This document shows, one piece after another, positions 8,075 through 13,938 of a stretch of DNA of 16,122 nt. This DNA comes from an uncultured Gammaproteobacteria bacterium (GTDB taxonomy: Bacteria; Pseudomonadota; Gammaproteobacteria; Halothiobacillales; Halothiobacillaceae), in NCBI GenBank assembly GCA_938004235.1, contig CALKWL010000193.1, positions 1 to 16,122 on the forward strand. The letters are read 5' to 3'. Below the pieces are notes generated by a model. The model saw nothing but the letters and a program-made list of their open reading frames with translations. It was not told where the DNA came from and made no database searches. The position numbers were made by a program, and so were the translations under genes. Position 1 is the stretch's first letter, and each line of letters opens with the position of its first letter.

Positions 8075-8536
8075 TTACCACAACACCTGAATTGGAAGCT
8101 GTTCATCAATACTCATCCTGCACGCCGGAATCAGATCATGCAGACAATACAAATGCCAGCCCGCATCACGCACAAAGCCATACTTCGCCTTGCTGGTTGG
8201 CGTAACGAAAGGCCATATCGCATCCACATCATCCGGGATACTCAACTCGGCGAGCAAGCGCACCTGATAGCGTTCGAAAAACGGCAGAAAGCGTGCGGCA
8301 ATCGCGGGGGGAATCTCGCCTTCTTCATTAAACCTGACATGCAGAATCGCCTCCTCGGCAAGCGCCACCTCCCCCGTGGACGCGCGCCCCAGCCGCGCAG
8401 TCAACCAACGACCAAAACGACCACGCGGCTTGCGCCCGTAAGCCTGCACAAAGGCTTCCTCCATCACTGAAACAATCGGACTCGCCGATTTATCGTTACC
8501 CTCAAACGAACCACATACAAACGTCGCCCCGCCCAT
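8075..8536 (-). CDS. Conserved-looking hypothetical protein, 153 residues
   Basis: I do not recognise this protein. It appears soluble, with no signal peptide or membrane segment. A basic patch (YGRKPRGRFGRWLTARLGR) is followed by an acidic and aliphatic middle (AEEAILHVRFNEEGEIPPAIAARF) and an aromatic end (RDAGWHLYCLHDLIPACR). I placed the start at the ATG 8534-8536 because GAGGTG stands directly upstream at a usable spacing; a GTG at 8540-8542 in the same frame would add two residues. The stop is three bases before the ychJ-family ATG, so the pair is likely an operon ending at the terminator near 7630. Coding character is supported by composition like the flanking core genes and by the tight spacing. 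No function is assigned. Confidence 0.75.
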   Translation of the reverse strand: MGGATFVCGSFEGNDKSASPIVSVMEEAFVQAYGRKPRGRFGRWLTARLGRASTGEVALAEEAILHVRFNEEGEIPPAIAARFLPFFERYQVRLLAELSIPDDVDAIWPFVTPTSKAKYGFVRDAGWHLYCLHDLIPACRMSIDEQLPIQVLW

Positions 8537-8577
8537 AGCCACCTCGGAGTGTGTCGTGATTGAAAACCTGGCCGTAG

Positions 8578-8603
8578 GGCGCGTTAGCGTAGCGTAACGC
8601 GCC
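8578..8603. repeat. Short REP-like palindrome
   Basis: GGCGCGTTA (8578-8586) and TAACGCGCC (8595-8603) form a perfect 9-bp inverted repeat around the spacer GCGTAGCG. It lies in the 109-base gap between the 153-residue gene and the antitoxin gene, at the edge of the accessory island. Palindromes of this look are common dispersed intergenic repeats in proteobacteria; copy number cannot be judged from one window. No T-run follows, so it is not an obvious terminator. Confidence 0.6.
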
Positions 8604-8645
8604 GGATGAAGCGCACGGGTTCCACTCCGGGACGCCGTGAGACAC

Positions 8646-8933
8646 TCAGGAATGCACCGGGGATGCCGAAAGCTTCACGCCAAGCGCGTGCAAAAGCTTC
8701 AGCACCGTGTCATAGCGCGGCTTGGCACCCGGCGTAAGCGCCTTGTAGAGACTTTCACGGCCAAGGCCAGCGTCCCTCGCAAGCTGCGCCATGCCACGCG
8801 CACGCGCCACATCACGCACAGCGCTTAGAAACACATCGGGATTCGGGTCTTCCAAAGCCGCCGTGATGTATTCCGCAATCGTTTCCTCATCGTCAAGGTA
8901 ATCGGCCGCGTCAAAGGGGGCAAATTGAGTCAT
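8646..8933 (-). CDS. HigA-like addiction-module antidote (HI1420/TIGR02684 type)
   Basis: This 95-residue DNA-binding antitoxin normally neutralises a RelE/HigB-fold toxin encoded just upstream and represses the operon. The N-terminus (FAPFDAADYLDDEETIAEYI) and the Xre/Cro-type helix-turn-helix GMAQLARDAGLGRESLYKAL, followed by GAKPRYDTVLKLLHALGVKL, match the HI1420 antidote family. The length is typical and the gene looks intact. Its ATG lies three bases after the stop of a toxin remnant, which is the normal toxin-first layout. Because only the last 36 residues of the toxin survive, this looks like an orphan antitoxin. Confidence 0.88.
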   Translation of the reverse strand: MTQFAPFDAADYLDDEETIAEYITAALEDPNPDVFLSAVRDVARARGMAQLARDAGLGRESLYKALTPGAKPRYDTVLKLLHALGVKLSASPVHS

Positions 8934-8936
8934 GCT

Positions 8937-9050
8937 TTACTCCATATCCAAAGCGCGCGCCATCTCAATGGCACGCTTGATATCGCGCTTCTGCGAAGAC
9001 TTGTCGCCGCCCAGCAAAAGCAGATAGATCACACAGAAAGCGACTCTCAC
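8937..9050 (-). pseudogene. C-terminal remnant of a HigB-like toxin (HI1419/TIGR02683 type)
   Basis: Translating the minus strand gives RVAFCVIYLLLLGGDKSSQK followed by RDIKRAIEMARALDME and a TAA at 8937-8939. This is the conserved C-terminal strand and helix of the phage-Gp49/RelE-like toxin paired with the HI1420 antidote (family pattern: LLxGGDKxxQxxDIxxA). About the first 65 residues of a roughly 100-residue toxin are missing. The fragment begins where the EcoRII-like endonuclease ends; a GTG at 9048-9050 overlaps that gene's TGA as GTGA. The toxin was probably cut when the restriction cassette was inserted or deleted next to it. Confidence 0.8.
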
Positions 9051-9613
9051 ACGCTCTGACGGGTGCGTACCAGTTCCGTGAAGCTAGCAACATCCATTAA
9101 CCATGCCTGTTGGGCTGGCGTATAAGTCTGGTGCAGACTTCTTGGCAGAACGAGTTGCAGCCGCTTTGCTGTCATTTCGTCGGTCTGATTTGTGGAAATA
9201 GCCGTTTCAAGCGTCAACAGGTGCTTGTCATTAATCCTGTCTGCCTCGGCAAGCACCTGCCGCCAGCGATCCTTACAAGTCGATTTGACACCAAGCATGG
9301 TCAGTTTCAGCGAATCGAACGCCGGATTATGGTATTCAGCCGCACCTGGGAACAGGAAATCAGGCTTGGCCTTGTTCTCAGTTACGGCCGTTCGCGTATA
9401 GCGCAGGCCATTTTCCGCAAACAGCCGTTCCAAATGGTTTTCCAAGGCAAGTCCAACCCGGCTTTTGCGCCGGTTTTGTACCGACAGTGAAAACGACAGG
9501 AAGCCATCGACATCAACAACCCCTGTGCTGACTTCGCCGGTGAATCCCTGTGATAGCCGGTCGGCGATAAGGTAGCGTTCAAGCGTACGGAAGAGGATTT
9601 CCTCTCGCTCCAT
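9047..9613 (-). CDS. EcoRII C-terminal-type restriction endonuclease, N-terminal domain missing
   Basis: This 188-residue protein resembles the catalytic half of EcoRII, which cuts at CCWGG. DVDGFLSFSLSVQNRRKSR, ALENHLERLF, KPDFLFPG and LGVKSTCKDRWRQVLAEADR are strong family signatures, and RLQLVLPRSLH and LVRTRQ close the domain. D85, Y94, K110 and K114 have the spacing I recall for the EcoRII residues D299, Y308, K324 and K328. Full EcoRII is about 400 residues; its N-terminal effector-binding domain is absent here. The isolated EcoRII C-terminal domain is known to be an active endonuclease. An in-frame ATG with a strong AGGAGG lies at 9659-9661, but a TGA at 9641-9643 separates it from this frame, so translation would have to begin at 9613, where I see no good Shine-Dalgarno. 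It may be a decaying gene. Confidence 0.85.
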   Translation of the reverse strand: MEREEILFRTLERYLIADRLSQGFTGEVSTGVVDVDGFLSFSLSVQNRRKSRVGLALENHLERLFAENGLRYTRTAVTENKAKPDFLFPGAAEYHNPAFDSLKLTMLGVKSTCKDRWRQVLAEADRINDKHLLTLETAISTNQTDEMTAKRLQLVLPRSLHQTYTPAQQAWLMDVASFTELVRTRQSV

Positions 9614-9640
9614 GTATAAAGATAGTGGATAAAGCTTAAA

Positions 9641-9672
9641 TCACACCGATTTCAAGGTCATGTTTTCCTCCT
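9641..9672 (-). other. Strong RBS plus six-codon minicistron in frame with the endonuclease
   Basis: AGGAGG (9667-9672) stands five bases before an ATG (9659-9661) that opens MTLKSV and stops at TGA 9641-9643. The frame is the same as the endonuclease at 9613, 16 codons downstream of this ATG. Either a nonsense mutation has cut the endonuclease start, or a larger deletion joined a start site to the catalytic domain, or this is a leader whose termination allows reinitiation at 9613. Sequence alone does not decide. Confidence 0.55.
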
Positions 9673-9682
9673 GACCAAACAT

Positions 9683-10054
9683 TTACACATTCCAGTTAGG
9701 TGATAAGCGCTCATCCCATAGCTTCACGGATGCGAAGCGAGACATAAGTTCAGCGACGCTACCCCACGGCTCTTCCTGAGTGTCCCCGGCGGCGGCAGGG
9801 CGCAGCTCAAAAAACTCATGCCAAACATGGTCAGCATCTGTGGATCTGCCGCTGGCACCCCATAGTTCCGCATACACGGGTGGAATACCGACCTGCTCGG
9901 CGATAAAAAACTCGCTGCCTTCAAGGCATTTTCGCAGGGTATCAACATCCGCTGACGTGACCTGCCCGGTCAGTCGCAGAAAGCCCCATGCCTTGTAGTT
10001 ATCTGCGTCGCGATATAGGTATTCAAAGACGCTAAAGTTTTCCATGCCTATCAT
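9683..10054 (-). CDS. Hypothetical protein (123 residues) coupled to the HNH endonuclease
   Basis: I do not recognise this protein. It is acidic, soluble and rich in aromatics (FSVFEYLYRDADNYKAWGFL, DADHVWHEFFELRP, WDERLSPNWNV), with no Cys pair forming a metal site, signal peptide or membrane segment. Its ATG overlaps the TGA of the HNH gene as ATGA (10051-10054), so the two are almost certainly translated together. An ATG three codons later is an alternative start. A small acidic protein encoded directly after a nuclease could be an inhibitor or accessory subunit; that is inference from position only. Confidence 0.72.
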   Translation of the reverse strand: MIGMENFSVFEYLYRDADNYKAWGFLRLTGQVTSADVDTLRKCLEGSEFFIAEQVGIPPVYAELWGASGRSTDADHVWHEFFELRPAAAGDTQEEPWGSVAELMSRFASVKLWDERLSPNWNV

Positions 10055-10839
10055 TTCTTTCGGTTATCGAGAAATATCTCGGTGCGATGGTGCTGAATAA
10101 AGGCAAAATCGGGAGCAAAGCGCTCTGGCATCTCAATCATATGCCCCTCAAGAGATTTTAGAGTCGTCTGAATGAACGGGTCGTCACGCTTGAGCAGTTC
10201 GCTTGAAAGTATGATTGCCCCATCGTCGCTCAAAGTGATGAACCCCTGATCGAAGACTCTGTCATGCAGGGCGGAAAGGCAAAGACCATTGCTCGGGTTT
10301 AGGCGATTCACCTTGTCTTTGCTCCACGGAACAATGTGGCTTGCAATCAGCAAACGCGGCTCAGAAAGGCCGGACATGCAGCAACGACCGCGATAACTTG
10401 CTAGCACGGCGCGCCGGAAGAAGTTTTGCTTGATACGCTGCTCAGTCAGAATGCGGCGGGTTTCACCAGTAAAGTCCGATGGCATGGGCAAATCGTCTAC
10501 GCTTGCGTCCTCGGTACTCTCGGCAGGCAGCAGTCCGAACCGCTCGCGAAGTCGCTCGCATTCAAGCGCCAATCCCTCCCAGTCTTCATGAAATTCAGAC
10601 CATACTTCACGATCCAGCTTGGATGCGCCGCCCAGTCCTTTCCGCCCTGTGCGTGTAATGGCTGGGTCAAGGCTTGCGAAGTTCACGAGTTTCATCGCGA
10701 CTGCCGAAGGCGTGCGGCCAATCAGCCCCGCCAACTGGATGATTTCAGGATTACGGCCATGTAACTTACCAAACGGCAATTGGCAATACATGTGGAAGGC
10801 CAGCTTCAGCTGATCCTTCGCCCAAAGACCTGTGCTCAT
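10051..10839 (-). CDS. HNH endonuclease (HNH_2-type)
   Basis: This is a predicted metal-dependent nuclease of 262 residues. An N-terminal region (FHMYCQLPFGKLHGRNPEI, then LIGRTPSAVAMKLVNFASLD) resembles the DNA-contacting part seen in many stand-alone putative restriction enzymes. The C-terminal HNH core spans about 148-200: YRGRCCMSG, ASHIVPW with H168, NPSNGLCLSALHD with N184 and H192. Length is slightly below the roughly 290-320 residues of similar proteins. The start at 10839 has an AAGGAG about 25 bases upstream, separated by a short hairpin that could bring it close. The gene lies between the methyltransferase remnant and the small acidic protein, and its stop overlaps the latter's ATG. 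It may be a nuclease component of the island rather than part of the EcoRII-like system. Confidence 0.85.
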   Translation of the reverse strand: MSTGLWAKDQLKLAFHMYCQLPFGKLHGRNPEIIQLAGLIGRTPSAVAMKLVNFASLDPAITRTGRKGLGGASKLDREVWSEFHEDWEGLALECERLRERFGLLPAESTEDASVDDLPMPSDFTGETRRILTEQRIKQNFFRRAVLASYRGRCCMSGLSEPRLLIASHIVPWSKDKVNRLNPSNGLCLSALHDRVFDQGFITLSDDGAIILSSELLKRDDPFIQTTLKSLEGHMIEMPERFAPDFAFIQHHRTEIFLDNRKK

Positions 10840-10870
10840 GATGTTTTGCGGCGTTACCCGCCGCCTCCTT
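10840..10870 (-). promoter_or_regulatory. Shine-Dalgarno with intervening hairpin before the HNH gene
   Basis: On the minus strand AAGGAG (10865-10870) is followed by a perfect 6-bp hairpin GCGGCG-GGTAA-CGCCGC (10848-10864), then eight bases and the ATG at 10839. The linear spacing is too long for a normal ribosome site, but folding the hairpin would leave eight bases, an ideal distance. Confidence 0.45.
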
Positions 10871-10906
10871 AATACGTTATGACGAAAACATTAGTGTAGC
10901 CGCCAG

Positions 10907-11827
10907 CTAAATCATGGTCGCGACCGCACTATAAAAACAGTCACCCTCTGAAAAAAGCAAGGGCTCGCTTCCGTCTGTTTTGTGGTGGATAGCGCCAAGA
11001 CGAGGTGCTTCGTAAGGCAGTTGCAGGTCATCCCACGCAAAGCTGGTCTTCTCACGGAAGCCCACAATGATGATTCGCTCCCGGTGTTGTGGAGTGAAGC
11101 GCTTCCCGTCAATAACGCGGTAATGCACTTCGTAGCCGAGCTCGTTTCGCAGTGTATAAAGAATCACCTCGAAGGTGTTTCCCTTGTCGTGAGAGAGAAG
11201 GTTTTTCACATTTTCAAGCAAAAACGCCTTCGGTCGCTTGGTAGCAATGATACGAGCAACATCAAAGAACAGAGTCCCCTGAGTCGTACACTCAAAGCCA
11301 TGAGGTCGACCAAGAGAATTCTTCTTGCTAACCCCTGCAATACTAAATGGCTGACATGGAACCCCCCCGAGCAGTACATCATGATCTGGCACATCTACGG
11401 CGGGAAATGGCACGATATCGCCAATGAAGGGATGGTGAGAGCCATAATTTTCGATGTAGGTTTTCTTCGAGAAGTCATTCCACTCACTGGTAAAGACACA
11501 CTCACCTCCGCAACTCTCGAAACCAAGACGAATACCCCCAATGCCAGCAAACAGATCAATGAACCTGAAGTTACCTGTGCTTTCATCTTTTAATCCAAAA
11601 TCAAGGATTTTTTGAAGCGCGGGAAGAAGTTAAGGAGGGGATGCAGTTTCACCCGCACGCCACCGGGTAATCGTTTTTGGGTTTCTTCCCAGCATCGTAG
11701 CGAGCTGACCGATGCTGTAACGGGCTACGGCCTGCTCAAGAAAGAAGGGTGTCTCTGCTGCACCTTCGGACATCTCCGTCACTTCTGGGAATAATTTCGG
11801 AAGTTTTGACCGAAAATCGTCCCGCAT
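10907..11827 (-). pseudogene. Dcm/M.EcoRII-type cytosine-C5 DNA methyltransferase, broken twice
   Basis: The minus-strand frame encodes an M.EcoRII-like enzyme, which would methylate cytosine (CCWGG in the family) and protect from the EcoRII-like nuclease. The N-terminus holds a helix-turn-helix (SIGQLATMLGRNPKTITRW), as in M.EcoRII. A TAA at 11630-11632 interrupts the frame after 65 codons. Beyond it, still in the same frame, come motif I FRFIDLFAGIGGIRLGFES, FTSEWN, the catalytic motif IV GGVPCQPFSIAGVSKKN, motif VI LENVKNL and motif VIII PQHRERIIIVGF. No ATG, GTG or TTG follows the TAA until after motif I. The frame stops at 10907, about 150 residues early: the target-recognition domain and motifs IX-X are missing. 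The enzyme is almost certainly inactive. Confidence 0.88.
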
Positions 11828-11878
11828 GACAAGCAGATTTCACAATTCAAGGCACATTTTCAGATGTCGCACCAAGCA

Positions 11879-11894
11879 TTCGTGCGATCACGAA
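11879..11894. promoter_or_regulatory. Palindrome upstream of the methyltransferase, candidate operator
   Basis: TTCGTG (11879-11884) and CACGAA (11889-11894) form a perfect 6-bp inverted repeat with a 4-base centre, 52 bases upstream of the methyltransferase ATG. M.EcoRII and M.SsoII repress their own genes by binding such a palindrome with their N-terminal helix-turn-helix, and this protein has one. I could not place a convincing -35/-10 pair, so the role is inferred. Confidence 0.35.
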
Positions 11895-11920
11895 CTGACA
11901 AGACTTGGGTAGATCATGTC

Positions 11921-12037
11921 TTACGTCTGAGTCATTCCACAACGCCCGACATAGGCATACACATAGGCTTTCACGGACAGGAGGACATAGGGATTCCTGC
12001 GTGACATCATTCTGGAAAGATCATACTCGTCCTTCAT
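11921..12037 (-). pseudogene. N-terminal relic of a BrnA/CopG-like antitoxin
   Basis: A 38-codon frame begins MKDEYDLSRMMSRRNPY, the characteristic opening of BrnA-type antitoxins (MKxEYDxSxMxxRxNPY), and then leaves the family (LLSVKAYVYAYVGRCGMTQT, stop 11921-11923). The basic ribbon-helix-helix part expected next is absent, and no BrnT-like toxin is visible. It starts 17 bases after the metZ stop with a weak AGGTG. I read it as a remnant of a toxin-antitoxin locus at the edge of the island. The sequence from 11828 to 11920 holds no gene that I can see apart from the palindrome. Confidence 0.6.
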
Positions 12038-12054
12038 GACTGCACCTGAACAAC

Positions 12055-13248
12055 TCACCCCAACCCCCGCTCCAAATCCCCAATCAAATCCTCCGCATCC
12101 TCCAGCCCTACGGCCAGACGAATCAGTCCTTCCTTGATGCCCGCTGCGGCGCGTTGTTCGTCGCTCAAACGTCCGTGCGTGGTGCTGGCCGGGTGGGTGA
12201 TGGTGCTTTTGGCGTCGCCCAGGTTGGCGGTGATGGAGAACAGGCGGGTGTTGTCGATCACTTTCCAGGCGGCTTCGCGGCCACCTTCGACCTCGAAGCC
12301 GACGATGCCGCCGTAGCCTTTCATCTGGCGTTGGGCGAGTGCGTGTTGCGGGTGACTTTCCAAACCGGGGTAGTAGACCTTGGACACGCGCGGGTGGGCG
12401 GCCAGCCATTCGGCCAGTTTTTGCGCGTTGGCGCTGTGGGCTTTCATGCGCAGGTTGAGGGTTTCCAGTCCCTTGAGGAAGATCCAGGCGTTGAATGGCG
12501 CCATGGTCGGCCCGGCGGTGCGCAGGACGCCGACGACTTCATCGGTGATGCTTTTCGGCCCGCAGACCGCACCACCTATCGCCCTGCCCTGTCCGTCGAG
12601 GAATTTGGTGGCGGAGTGGATAACCACGTCCGCGCCGAGTTCCAGCGGGCGTTGCAGCGCCGGGGTGCAGAAGCAGTTGTCCACCGCCAGCAGCGCGCCT
12701 GCCTCATGGGCGATGTCAGCCAAGGCGCGGATATCGACGATTTCGGTCAGCGGGTTGGACGGGGTTTCGAGGAACAGCAGGCGGGTGTTGGGCCGCAGGG
12801 CTGCGCGCCAGCCGTTGAGGTCGGTCAGATCGACATGGCTGACTTCGATGCCGAATTTGCCGAAGTATTTGTTCCACAGCACGGTGGTGGTGCCAAATAC
12901 CTGCTTGGAGACGATGACGTGGTCGCCCGCCTTGAGCAGCGCAAGGCCAAGGCTGAGGATGGCGGCCATGCCGGATGAGGTGGCGGCGCAGTCCTCCGCG
13001 CCTTCCAGCGCGGCGAGGCGTTCTTCGAAGATGCGGGTGGTGGGGTTGGTGAAGCGGGCGTAGATATTGCCCGGCTTGCTGCCGGAAAAACGCGCCGCCG
13101 CTTCCGCCGCGTTGGCGAACACGAAGCTGGAGGTGGGGAAGATCGGCTCGCCGTGTTCGTTTTCCGGCGTGCGATGGTGGCCGGTGCGAATGGCGAGGGT
13201 ATCAAAGCCGAGTTCTTGGTTCAGTTCAGGAATATCGTCGGGGTGCAT
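12055..13248 (-). CDS. metZ: O-succinylhomoserine sulfhydrylase
   Basis: This PLP-dependent Cys/Met-metabolism enzyme of 397 residues makes homocysteine directly from O-succinylhomoserine and sulfide, the direct sulfhydrylation route to methionine. Signatures include GFDTLAIRTGHHRT, NIYARFTNPTTRIFEERLAALEGAE, SSGMAAIL, FLETPSNPLTEIVDI, AVDNCFCTP and the PLP-lysine motif HSATKFLDGQGR with K215. ITHPASTTHGRL and GLIRLAVGLE near the end are typical of the family. The length matches MetZ of Pseudomonas. The ATG at 13248 is preceded by GAGG at a good spacing. The closely related cystathionine gamma-synthase is the main alternative; I favour MetZ from the overall wording of the motifs. It is monocistronic here: upstream is a 690-base gap, downstream the relic-rich island. 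Confidence 0.92.
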   Translation of the reverse strand: MHPDDIPELNQELGFDTLAIRTGHHRTPENEHGEPIFPTSSFVFANAAEAAARFSGSKPGNIYARFTNPTTRIFEERLAALEGAEDCAATSSGMAAILSLGLALLKAGDHVIVSKQVFGTTTVLWNKYFGKFGIEVSHVDLTDLNGWRAALRPNTRLLFLETPSNPLTEIVDIRALADIAHEAGALLAVDNCFCTPALQRPLELGADVVIHSATKFLDGQGRAIGGAVCGPKSITDEVVGVLRTAGPTMAPFNAWIFLKGLETLNLRMKAHSANAQKLAEWLAAHPRVSKVYYPGLESHPQHALAQRQMKGYGGIVGFEVEGGREAAWKVIDNTRLFSITANLGDAKSTITHPASTTHGRLSDEQRAAAGIKEGLIRLAVGLEDAEDLIGDLERGLG

Positions 13249-13327
13249 GACTGCCTCATGGGGTGTTTTTGGGCAGTTTAGCAGGTGAGGCGATTATCGG
13301 TTTGTTTGACCGTCGCCGCCGATGGAG

Positions 13328-13600
13328 CGGGTTTTGGTTTTTCAGCCCCCTTTTGATGCCGCCGTGGACTGGCCTGTGTAGGCTGGGTAAAAGCGCCATG
13401 GATGGCGCATTTAGCCTCGTCGCGACATGGATGTCGCGTCGGGGCGACCTCGCTTTTGCAACTTGGTTCGCGGCTTGCCCGAAGGGCAGCATCGTTGGGG
13501 TGCATTTCTTTGGTGACTTTCTTTGTGCAAGCAAAGAAAGTTACTCGCCCGTATCAAACATGCCTTGTGCGAAGTCTCACCGTTGAGACGGGCGAAACAA
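13328..13600. repeat. Left arm of a large imperfect inverted repeat with nested hairpins
   Basis: This arm is the imperfect reverse complement of 13625-13910. It contains three perfect hairpins: GCGCCA/TGGCGC (13393-13408), CGCGACAT/ATGTCGCG (13421-13438) and ACTTTCTTTG/CAAAGAAAGT (13516-13541, 6-base loop). These are followed by CTCGCCCG and, innermost, AGACGGGCGAAA (13586-13597), which pairs with 13631-13642. CGGCTTGCCCG followed by AGGGC is a further block shared with the other arm. With the right arm it fills most of the 690 bases between metZ and hemA (13249-13938). Outside the element, 13249-13327 holds only the metZ ribosome site, and I see no clear promoter. I recall similar ACTTTCTTTG-hairpin repeats between genes in other gammaproteobacteria, where they are often misannotated as small genes. 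Confidence 0.8.
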
Positions 13601-13624
13601 TGCCACCGGCCTTGAACGGTTAGT

Positions 13625-13910
13625 GGGTTATTTCGCCCGTCTTGATGGAAGCACTCCGTAGCAGACTTACGCGGCAACGGGCGAGTTACTTTTCTTGCTC
13701 GTGCAAGAAAAGTAACCAAAAGAACACGCCCCAAGAGGTCGCCCTGCGGGCAAGCCGTGAACGAAGCGCCTACGGCAAGGCCATCCCAACGCAACATCCA
13801 TGTTGCGACGGGACTAAACAGGCCATCCGTGGCCTGTTTACCATGCCTTCGGCACTCCGTTCACGGCGACCCCAAACGGGGAGAAGGAAATCCAAATCAA
13901 AAACCAAATC
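13625..13910. repeat. Right arm of the large imperfect inverted repeat
   Basis: Reading this arm on the minus strand gives the same order of blocks as the left arm: GGTTTTTG near the outer edge, a TAAACAGGCCA/TGGCCTGTTTA hairpin (13815-13840, perfect 11 bp), CGCAACAT/ATGTTGCG (13790-13807), CGGCTTGCCCG, and ACTTTTCTTG/CAAGAAAAGT (13688-13713). CGGGCGAG (13678-13685) and TTTCGCCCGTCT (13631-13642) complete it toward the centre. Stems corresponding to those in the left arm differ in sequence but stay perfectly paired. The hemA stop lies 29 bases beyond the outer edge. No T-run marks any of these as a standard terminator. Confidence 0.8.
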
Positions 13911-13938
13911 CTCGCCTTCGGCGAAAGTGCCCGCCCTG

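Noticed and set aside
12038..12409. The upstream part of a 162-codon minus-strand frame ending at 11921
   Set aside because: This part is out-of-frame metZ sequence; only the last 38 codons (from 12037) resemble a real protein family.
12154..12978. A 274-codon plus-strand frame opposite metZ
   Set aside because: Shadow frame in high-GC DNA; metZ explains the region with catalytic motifs.
13328..13910. A CRISPR array in the repeat-rich gap
   Set aside because: The repeats are inverted and structured, with no regular direct repeats or unique spacers and no cas genes.
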